The position numbers and the translations under genes are program-made. Under the pieces are notes generated by a model. That model had not been told where the DNA came from. It worked only from the letters and a program-made list of their open reading frames with translations, and ran no database searches. Of a DNA stretch of 10,695 bases, positions 5,906-10,695 are shown piece by piece. This DNA is from an uncultured Oscillibacter sp. (lineage in GTDB: Bacteria > Bacillota > Clostridia > Oscillospirales > Oscillospiraceae). The stretch covers positions 1 to 10,695 of the forward strand of contig CALAAN010000270.1 in NCBI GenBank assembly GCA_937884915.1, in the 5' to 3' direction. The stretch's first letter is position 1. The number at the start of each line of letters is the position of its first letter.

Positions 5906-7078
5906 ATGTCTACCATCAATAAAACTTTTCTGCGCGTCCTGCTCGCCATCGCCTGCTGCATTGCGCTCGCGTTCAGTCTGCTGCCGCAGGCCGAGGCCGC
6001 AATGCGCGCCGACGTCGTCACCGGCAAGGTGACGCTCAACGGCCAGGTCATCGACAACAAGAATGCCAAGTACCCCCTGCTGACCTACAGCAACATCACC
6101 TACTTTCCCATGACGTATCACTTAAGCCGCTTCATGGGCGTGGAGACCGACTGGAACAATGCTGCCAAGTCGCTCAATATCACCGCAGGCGGCGCGCAGA
6201 GCGCTTACGTCGCCGAGACCGGAAAAGCGCAGCGCGGCAGCGTTTCCGTTACGCTTCCCAGCTATAAGATCAGCGTCAACGGCGCGCCGATCAACAACAG
6301 GGAAGAAAAGTATCCCATTTTCAACTACAACGGTATCACCTATTTCCCGCTCACCTGGGCCTACGCGGTCGATTCGTTCGGCTGGAGCTATCAGTGGGAC
6401 GCTGAAAACGGCCTGCGCATCGACACGACCTCCGCCCCCGCGCGCGTGCCGACCGAGCCGAACACCGGCGAGGCGCTCACGATCCTCAATAGCAGTTACG
6501 CCGCGGGCGGCAAATACCGCGGCATGCTCGAAGGCGGCGGCAAAAAGACGAGTTTTGACGCCGTACTCACCGTCAGCAGCACACCGGATGTCACCACCGT
6601 GAAATTTACTGCCGAGCCGTTTCCGTTCTTTGATAACGGTGTCAGCTATTTTGCAAATTATTATGCTGTCAAGGGCGGCCTTGCAAGCGATGAACAGATC
6701 GGCATCTCTGGCAACAATATAACGAGCAATATGTGCGCAGGTCTCCCACTTGCAAGCGATGAACAGATTGGCATCTCTGGCAGCAGCAGCGATGTTGGCT
6801 ATCCGATTTATGCCGAGGCGGCTGTATGGGCGGAGAACAGCTACATCGGCAAATGCTTCCTTGACTGCCAGTTCACCGGCGCGCGCAGCAAGCGCATCAC
6901 CGACTTCAAGCGCACCGCCGCTGCGGGCAGCGCGGAGACCTGGACGCTGACGGTCTCCTATGCGGAGGACAGCTTCACCGGCTACACCGCCGAGCTCAGC
7001 GTCGACACAGCGAAGAGCGTCGTAACGCAGCTCGTGATCCGCACGGCGAATTATACCCTGACGATGACACCCGCGTAA
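5906..7078 (+). CDS. Secreted protein with two copper-amine-oxidase-N-like repeats
   Basis: This 390-residue exported protein has an N-terminal signal peptide: a positive start, a hydrophobic stretch at 9-26 and a likely cut after AEA near residue 31. Two homologous modules follow. Residues 41-92 (KVTLNGQVIDNKNAKYPLLTY, ITYFPMTY, MGVETDWN) and 121-172 (KISVNGAPINNREEKYPIFNY, ITYFPLTW, FGWSYQWD) match the stalk-like copper amine oxidase N-terminal domain that is common in Clostridial envelope proteins and carries no oxidase activity. A Pro-rich linker lies near 177-188. The C-terminal part (189-390) is of unknown family and beta-rich. Residues 259-269 and 282-292 are the same 11-residue block, encoded by a 34-bp direct repeat. 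AGGAG (5895-5899) lies 6 nt before the ATG. It is the last gene of the sigma operon and may be its output. Confidence 0.82.
   Translation: MSTINKTFLRVLLAIACCIALAFSLLPQAEAAMRADVVTGKVTLNGQVIDNKNAKYPLLTYSNITYFPMTYHLSRFMGVETDWNNAAKSLNITAGGAQSAYVAETGKAQRGSVSVTLPSYKISVNGAPINNREEKYPIFNYNGITYFPLTWAYAVDSFGWSYQWDAENGLRIDTTSAPARVPTEPNTGEALTILNSSYAAGGKYRGMLEGGGKKTSFDAVLTVSSTPDVTTVKFTAEPFPFFDNGVSYFANYYAVKGGLASDEQIGISGNNITSNMCAGLPLASDEQIGISGSSSDVGYPIYAEAAVWAENSYIGKCFLDCQFTGARSKRITDFKRTAAAGSAETWTLTVSYAEDSFTGYTAELSVDTAKSVVTQLVIRTANYTLTMTPA
6680..6713 (+). repeat. 34-bp in-frame direct repeat, unit 1
   Basis: It starts CTTGCAAGCGATGAACAGAT and encodes LASDEQIGISG. It matches 6749-6782 at 33 of 34 bases, with a single C/T difference at 6700 against 6769. 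The offset is 69 bp, exactly 23 codons, so the frame is kept. Confidence 0.95.
6749..6782 (+). repeat. 34-bp in-frame direct repeat, unit 2
   Basis: Second copy of the unit at 6680-6713. The 35 bases between the copies (6714-6748) are AT-richer than the rest of the gene and do not match the sequence after copy 2, so this is a spaced duplication and not a simple tandem one. Confidence 0.95.
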
Positions 7079-7092
7079 TAAACTGCAGCGCA

Positions 7093-7131
7093 AAAAATGA
7101 GTTCGCGCATTGCGCGAAGCCCTTCTTTTTT
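7093..7131. terminator. Bidirectional intrinsic terminator between convergent genes
   Basis: A 7-bp stem (TTCGCGC at 7102-7108 and GCGCGAA at 7112-7118, loop ATT) is flanked by AAAAAA on the left (7093-7098) and TTCTTTTTT on the right (7123-7131). Each strand therefore ends its hairpin with a T-run. It lies between the stop of the secreted-protein gene and the stop of dsdA. The T-runs are 3-4 nt away from the stem. Confidence 0.75.
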
Positions 7132-7135
7132 GTTC

Positions 7136-8431
7136 TTATTCCACAAGATACTTCTCGCGTTCGCTCTCCGGCACGAGCGCGCCGCCCGTCGCCCAGACGA
7201 CGTGCGAGGCATCGGCAAAATGCGCGCCAAGACCGCTGCTTTCGAGGTAATCCGTCATCTTGGACAGCTCCGCCGCACCGGCAAAGCCCGCGCAGGCGGA
7301 CGGCTCGACGAAGAGGCCCTCCGTCTCGTGCAGGGCGCGGAGATCATTGAACAAATGCTCATCCGACACCGTGAAACCGCCGCCGACCAACGCCTTGACC
7401 GTCTCCCCCACGAAGCCCGAGGGGCGGCTGACGGCGAGGCCATCTGCCGCGGTGCGGCCCGTCAGGCCGATATCCTGCACGCAAATCTCATTCTGCAAGC
7501 CGCTGGCGAGCCCCAGCAGCATGCACGGCGCCTCCACCGGCTCGACAAAGTAGACGTGCGCCGCGTCTCCGAATTCCTGCTTTAATCCAAAGCAGATGCC
7601 GCCCGGCGCGCCGCCGACGCCGCAGGGAATGTAAACGAGCAGCGGGTGCTCGTCGTCCACCGCGATATTCTGCTCAGCGAGCTGCGCCTTGAGCCGCCGC
7701 GCGGCCACAGCGTAGCCGAGGAAGAGGTCGGCGGAGTTTTCATCGTCGATGAAGTAGCTTCTCGGGTCCTCCGCCGCGCGCTCGCGGCCCTTCTGCACGG
7801 CGTAGGAGTAGTCCGCGCCGTATTCGAGCACTGTTACGCCCTTTGCGTGCAGCAGGTCCTTTTTCCACTGCCGCGCGTCCACGCTCATGTGAACCGTAAC
7901 CTTATAGCCGAGCGCCGCACCCATGATGCCGATGCTCAGCCCCAGATTGCCCGTCGAGCCGACATGCAGCTCATACTGCGAGAAAAAGTCTCGGAACGCG
8001 CGCGTAGCGAACACGCTATAGTCGTCGTGCGTCTCGACCAGACGATTCGCAAGCGCCAAGTCCTCCGTATGCTTGAGCACTGCGTAGCAGCCGCCGCGCG
8101 CCTTAACGCTGCCCGCGACGGGCAGATCGCTGTCGCGCTTCAAGAAGAGCCTTCCCTCAAGCTGCGCGCCCTCATTTTCATTGAGCCATGCGCGCATATG
8201 CTCAATCTCCGTCAGCGGCGATTCGATCAGGCCACGGTCAGCCGCGGTCTCGGGAAATACCTTTTTGATAAACGGAGCGAAGCGCTCCAGCCGCGCCTCG
8301 GCGTCGTCGACATCCGCGCGCGTGAGCGGCAGCGCGGCGAGCGCGGTTTCCGCACTCCCGATATTCGGGTTCATCCATGCACTCTCGTGGCGCAGCTGCA
8401 ATTCTCTGACAAATTCCTTACTGTTGCGCAT
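7136..8431 (-). CDS. dsdA: D-serine ammonia-lyase (D-serine dehydratase)
   Basis: This is a PLP enzyme of 431 residues that turns D-serine into pyruvate and ammonia in the cytoplasm. The PLP lysine is Lys110 in AGSVKARGG (106-114), matching the GSIKARGG site of E. coli DsdA. The phosphate-binding loop is VGSTGNLGLSIGIMGAALGY (157-176). CGVGGAPGG (270-278), YFVEPVEAPCML (294-305) and SRPSGFVG (335-342) are also typical, and VVWATGGALVPE closes the barrel. Length is close to the usual 440. Start: ATG at 8431 with AGGAG (8444-8440) 8 nt upstream. The in-frame GTG at 8440 overlaps that site and is unlikely. The start shares one base with the yvcK stop (TAATG), so translation is coupled. No dsdC regulator or dsdX transporter is present nearby. 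Confidence 0.95.
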   Translation of the reverse strand: MRNSKEFVRELQLRHESAWMNPNIGSAETALAALPLTRADVDDAEARLERFAPFIKKVFPETAADRGLIESPLTEIEHMRAWLNENEGAQLEGRLFLKRDSDLPVAGSVKARGGCYAVLKHTEDLALANRLVETHDDYSVFATRAFRDFFSQYELHVGSTGNLGLSIGIMGAALGYKVTVHMSVDARQWKKDLLHAKGVTVLEYGADYSYAVQKGRERAAEDPRSYFIDDENSADLFLGYAVAARRLKAQLAEQNIAVDDEHPLLVYIPCGVGGAPGGICFGLKQEFGDAAHVYFVEPVEAPCMLLGLASGLQNEICVQDIGLTGRTAADGLAVSRPSGFVGETVKALVGGGFTVSDEHLFNDLRALHETEGLFVEPSACAGFAGAAELSKMTDYLESSGLGAHFADASHVVWATGGALVPESEREKYLVE

Positions 8432-9483
8432 TATTTCCACTCCTGTTCTTCCGTAATGTACTGCTGCGTGCCGCGATAGATGCGCACTGTGCGCTCGCGG
8501 TAGAGCTCCATGACCGCCTGCGCCAACAGCTCAGGGTCATGGCGGGCGTAGCCGCCCTGCGCCGAGAGCAGCGGGTATTCCGCAAGGGCGATCCCCAGCT
8601 CCGCGATGCGCTCGCGGTCGACGCGCAGCAGCTCCGCGTCCTCTTCACTGTATCGCGCAGCGAGCTCGCGCGGGATGGGCGCGTTGTTGGCAAGGCAGAG
8701 GTCGACAATCCCCTCCCGCCCGTGGCGCTGCAAGGCTTCCAGATGGTCGGCGGCGGTGTAGCCCTCGGTCTCGCCGTCCTGTGTCATGATGTTGCAGATG
8801 TAAAACTTCTGCGCGTGGGATGCGCGGATGGCGTCGGCCACGCCGTCGACGAGCAGGTTCGGGATCACGCTCGTATAAAGGCTTCCCGGGCCGAGCAGAA
8901 TGAGGTCAGCCTCCGCAATGGCGCGGAGCGCGTCTGGCAGCGCCTTCGGGTGCTCCGGCACGAGCGAAACGTGGTCGATGCGGCAGTCCTGCTGCTTTTT
9001 CGCGTTGAAGATGTGCGATTCGCCCACGACGCGCGCACCGTTTTCAAACACGGCTTCGAGCTGCACATCAGCGTTCGTCACCGGCAGCACGCGGCCCGAG
9101 ATCGCCAGCACCTGTCCCATCATGGCGACAGCCTCTTCAAAGCTCCCCGCCATGCCGTTGAGCGCCGCGAGCAGCAAATTGCCGAACGACTGCCCCTTGA
9201 GCTGCCCCTCTGGAAACCGATAGCCGAGAAGCTGCTCCATCACGGGCTCGGTGTTCGCGAGCGCCTGCATGCACTGGCGCACATCGCCCGGCGGCAGAAT
9301 GCCCATTTCGCGGCGCAGCACGCCGCTGCCGCCGCCGTCGTCCGCCACCGTGACGATGGCCGTCAGGCGGTCTGTATATTTTTTCAATCCACGCAGCATG
9401 GTCGACAGGCCAGTACCGCCGCCGATGGCGGCGATCCTCGGCCCCGCGGCACAGCGGGAGGACGCACTGCTCTCATATATCAT
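8431..9483 (-). CDS. yvcK: YvcK/CofD-like gluconeogenesis and cell-wall factor
   Basis: YvcK is a UDP-sugar-binding protein, related to the CofD fold, needed for peptidoglycan precursor supply on gluconeogenic carbon sources. The 350-residue product has the N-terminal nucleotide loop IAAIGGGTGLSTMLRGLK (17-34), VTVADDGGGSG (44-54), LPPGDVRQ (63-70), GQSFGNLLLAALN (97-109) and GPGSLYTSVIPNLL. Two positions differ from the common form: GGGSG for GGSSG, and Gln98 where His is usual in GHSFGN. The start chosen is the ATG at 9483, with GAGGGG 9 nt upstream. The longer reading adds a Cys-rich, AT-rich stretch with no ribosome site. In most Firmicutes yvcK lies between rapZ and whiA; here it is alone and coupled to dsdA. 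Confidence 0.93.
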   Translation of the reverse strand: MIYESSASSRCAAGPRIAAIGGGTGLSTMLRGLKKYTDRLTAIVTVADDGGGSGVLRREMGILPPGDVRQCMQALANTEPVMEQLLGYRFPEGQLKGQSFGNLLLAALNGMAGSFEEAVAMMGQVLAISGRVLPVTNADVQLEAVFENGARVVGESHIFNAKKQQDCRIDHVSLVPEHPKALPDALRAIAEADLILLGPGSLYTSVIPNLLVDGVADAIRASHAQKFYICNIMTQDGETEGYTAADHLEALQRHGREGIVDLCLANNAPIPRELAARYSEEDAELLRVDRERIAELGIALAEYPLLSAQGGYARHDPELLAQAVMELYRERTVRIYRGTQQYITEEQEWK

Positions 9484-9525
9484 AGGGAATTTCCCCTCAA
9501 ACGCATATTTTTCTATGGTATAGGT

Positions 9526-9534
9526 AGTATAGCA
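9526..9534 (-). promoter_or_regulatory. Extended -10 promoter of yvcK-dsdA
   Basis: On the minus strand TGCTATACT has an extended -10 (TGn) and a TATACT hexamer matching 5 of 6 consensus bases. No good -35 is present at 17 bp, which extended -10 promoters can tolerate. The transcript would start near 9519, giving a leader of about 35 nt. Confidence 0.55.
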
Positions 9535-9610
9535 GGCTTTCACGCAAAATGGAAGTGGGCAAGCGATACAAGTTTTTTCACTTCTCCCGTTCAGAACGAT
9601 AAAGTTATAC

Positions 9611-9629
9611 AAAAATGCGCAGCATTTTT
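9611..9629. repeat. Inverted repeat in the yvcK/thioesterase intergenic region
   Basis: AAAAATGC (9611-9618) and GCATTTTT (9622-9629) are perfect arms around GCA. A further GCATTTTT is at 9649-9656. It lies between the two divergent promoters, 37 bp upstream of the thioesterase -35. It could be a regulator site. As a terminator it would be weak, with an AT-rich stem and no gene ending into it. Confidence 0.4.
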
Positions 9630-9665
9630 CAATTTTCAAACATTATTCGCATTTTTGCCAAACCG

Positions 9666-9694
9666 TTGCTTTTGCCGCGCGTTTGTGGTAGGAT
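9666..9694 (+). promoter_or_regulatory. Probable sigma-A promoter of the thioesterase gene
   Basis: TTGCTT (9666-9671), 17 bp, TAGGAT (9689-9694). Matches to consensus are 3 of 6 and 4 of 6 with ideal spacing. The start would be near 9701, about 25 nt before the ATG. Confidence 0.5.
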
Positions 9695-9725
9695 GTCAAG
9701 CAGCAACACAAAAGGAGCAACTTTC

Positions 9726-10163
9726 ATGGAACAAAGCGCAGCTTCCCGTCCGGCGGAGGAATTGGAAAAGGTCAACTTCTTTGCCGCGTATAATCATATT
9801 GAAGCGGAATTTGTCGAGCCAGACCACGCGATCTTCAAGCTCGAGATCCGTCAGGAAAGCAAGAACCCCTACGGCATCGTGCACGGCGGCGCGATCTACA
9901 CGATGGCCGACAATGCCACGGGCTACGCCGCACACTCGGATGGCCGCTCGTATGTGACGCAGAGCAGCTCGATGCACTTTCTCCGCAACCAGTCGGAGGG
10001 CGTCGTGCGCGCGGACGCCAAAGTCCGCCACCGCGGCAGAACGACCTGCCTTGTCAACGTGGACATTTTAGGCGAGGGCGGCAAGCTCCTCGCCACGGGC
10101 GAATTCACCTTTTTCTGCATTGATCCCGACATCATGGCGCAGAAGGCTGCGCAGCACCGCTGA
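9726..10163 (+). CDS. PaaI-family hotdog-fold thioesterase
   Basis: This is a 145-residue acyl-CoA thioesterase of the PaaI/YdiI hotdog type, cytoplasmic and probably a tetramer. The core signature is NPYGIVHGGAIYTMADNATGYAA (47-69): His53-Gly-Gly before the central helix, and Asp62, the position of the catalytic acid in the family. The strands VTQSSSMHFLRN (77-88) and GVVRADAKVRHRGRTTCLVNVDI (92-114) complete the fold, and GEFTFFCID (125-133) is the last strand. The physiological substrate cannot be told; PaaI-like members act on phenylacetyl- or other aryl-CoA, others on housekeeping acyl-CoAs. Start: ATG at 9726 with AAGGAG (9712-9717) 8 nt upstream; longer readings cross the promoter. It is 13 bp before the DUF3783 gene. 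Confidence 0.9.
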   Translation: MEQSAASRPAEELEKVNFFAAYNHIEAEFVEPDHAIFKLEIRQESKNPYGIVHGGAIYTMADNATGYAAHSDGRSYVTQSSSMHFLRNQSEGVVRADAKVRHRGRTTCLVNVDILGEGGKLLATGEFTFFCIDPDIMAQKAAQHR

Positions 10164-10176
10164 GGAGGACGCAACT

Positions 10177-10584
10177 ATGGCAAGCGCACTGCTTTACAAT
10201 TTCAAGGATGCCGCGCGGCTGCAAAAAATCCGCTTCGCGCTCTTCAAGCTCGGTATAAGCGGGCGCGTCGTCGCGCCGGAGGAGCTTTCGCATCCGATCG
10301 GCTACCTCTGCAGCCTCGATGGCTTCTCCCCTGCCGAGGAAACGGTCAAGGGCAGCTTTTCCGACGAGATGCTCGTGCTCTGCGGCCTTTCCGGCCCGCA
10401 GCTCGACGCGCTGCTCTCGTCTCTTCGCCGCAGCCGCATAGTCGTCGCGCTCAAAGCTGTCGTCACCGAGGACAACACCGCGTGGAACTCGCTTAAGCTG
10501 CACGACGAGCTCCGTCAGGAGCACGAAGCGATGAAGGGCACGCGCCCCAAGGACGCCGAAAAACGCTCCGCGCACCGCAAATAA
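10177..10584 (+). CDS. DUF3783 family protein
   Basis: This is a 135-residue soluble protein. The DUF3783 pattern is clear: an N-terminal LLYNF strand and a KIRFALFKLGI helix (17-27), then FSDEMLVLCGLSGPQLDALLSSLRR (61-85), VVALKAVVTEDNTAWNSLKLHDELRQEHEAM (89-119). Key matches are DEMLVLCG, ALKAVVT.N..W and L..EL..EH. A basic tail ends it (KRSAHRK). The function of the family is unknown, and the N-terminal part looks like a small alpha/beta fold. The start chosen is the ATG at 10177, with AGGAGG (10163-10168) overlapping the thioesterase stop and 8 nt spacing, so the pair is co-translated. No T-rich terminator follows; the tRNA promoter begins 4 bp after the stop. Confidence 0.85.
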   Translation: MASALLYNFKDAARLQKIRFALFKLGISGRVVAPEELSHPIGYLCSLDGFSPAEETVKGSFSDEMLVLCGLSGPQLDALLSSLRRSRIVVALKAVVTEDNTAWNSLKLHDELRQEHEAMKGTRPKDAEKRSAHRK

Positions 10585-10587
10585 CCC

Positions 10588-10616
10588 TTGCAACCGCGCC
10601 GCCCAGGCGGTATAAT
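10588..10616 (+). promoter_or_regulatory. Strong sigma-A promoter of the tRNA gene
   Basis: TTGCAA (10588-10593), 17 bp, TATAAT (10611-10616). The -10 is perfect and the spacing ideal. It is the best promoter in the window, as expected for a stable-RNA gene. The start would be near 10622-10624, inside the palindrome that follows. Confidence 0.82.
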
Positions 10617-10643
10617 AATAGGGCTTCGAATCGAAGCCCTATT
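10617..10643. repeat. 13-bp perfect palindrome at the tRNA transcription start
   Basis: AATAGGGCTTCGA and its exact complement flank a single A at 10630. It begins directly after the -10 and ends 13 bp before the tRNA. If transcription starts near 10622, the RNA would open with a stable GGGCUUCGA hairpin. It lacks a T-run, so as a terminator of the DUF3783 transcript it would be poor. Confidence 0.85.
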
Positions 10644-10656
10644 CAAGTATCAATAT

Positions 10657-10695
10657 CCGGGTATAGCGAAGTTGGTATCGCGCCTGGTTTGGGAG
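10657..10695 (+). tRNA. 5' half of a tRNA, probably tRNA-Pro (anticodon UGG), cut by window end
   Basis: The 39 visible bases fit the tRNA numbering. The acceptor strand is CCGGGTA (1-7), then T8 A9. The D arm is GCGA, AGTTGGTA, TCGC with perfect pairing and G18-G19 in the loop. G26 follows. The anticodon 5' stem is CCTGG (27-31) and the loop TTTGGGA (32-38) has U33, anticodon TGG at 10690-10692 and G37. C1 and this loop are typical of tRNA-Pro. The next base, G39, would not pair with G31, so the stem may have four pairs. The 3' half is outside the window, so acceptor and T-arm pairing cannot be tested. Confidence 0.78.

Noticed and set aside
7646..8479. Open plus-strand frame of 277 codons opposite dsdA
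   Set aside because: Antisense shadow of a well-supported enzyme. No ribosome site or domain was seen.
8539..9957. Open plus-strand frame of 472 codons opposite yvcK
   Set aside because: It mirrors yvcK and runs through two promoters into the thioesterase gene in a different frame. The product is rich in Arg, His and Ala with no domain pattern.
10617..10643. T-arm remnant of a broken tRNA (TTCGAATC motif in the palindrome)
   Set aside because: The base before TTCGAAT is C where G53 is required, and no other tRNA part lies upstream. The full 13-bp symmetry is explained by a palindrome.

Overview
The window looks like chromosomal DNA of a GC-rich member of the Clostridia, most likely an Oscillospiraceae/Ruminococcaceae-type gut anaerobe. 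The signs are strong AGGAGG-type ribosome binding sites, GC-rich third codon positions, a FeoA-FeoA-FeoB iron locus with a divergent DtxR-like regulator, a DUF4367-linked sigma factor and a DUF3783 gene. The genus cannot be fixed from the sequence alone. Almost all of the DNA is coding. No insertion sequence, phage gene, CRISPR array or rRNA was seen.

Region 1 (1-3423) is iron handling. On the minus strand a promoter at 2885-2913 drives feoA1, feoA2 and feoB (the C-terminus of FeoB lies beyond base 1). A small DtxR-type regulator is divergent on the plus strand and ends in a strong terminator. Three related GGTTAG-containing sites lie between them. One covers the feo -10 element and most of its spacer, and one sits just upstream of the regulator gene, so iron-responsive repression of feo, perhaps with autoregulation, is the simplest reading. 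FeoB carries an unusual acidic extracytoplasmic insertion of about 100 residues.

Region 2 (3424-7135) is a probable five-gene plus-strand operon: an ECF-type sigma factor, a membrane-anchored DUF4367 protein that is a likely anti-sigma or sensor, a 49-residue protein, a five-helix membrane protein with a proline-rich N-terminus, and a secreted protein with two copper-amine-oxidase-N-like repeats. The first three overlap start-to-stop. An ECF-like promoter (TGAAGC, 16 bp, CGTC) precedes the sigma gene, which suggests autoregulation. This is the most likely place in the window for an undescribed envelope-signalling system. It ends in a hairpin that can terminate transcription from both sides.

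Region 3 (7136-9534, minus strand) is yvcK followed by dsdA (D-serine ammonia-lyase), joined by a TAATG overlap. yvcK is here away from its usual rapZ and whiA partners.

Region 4 (9535-10695, plus strand) holds a PaaI-type hotdog thioesterase and a DUF3783 protein. It is followed by a near-consensus promoter, a 13-bp perfect palindrome at the expected transcription start, and the 5' half of a tRNA, probably tRNA-Pro(UGG), cut by the window end.
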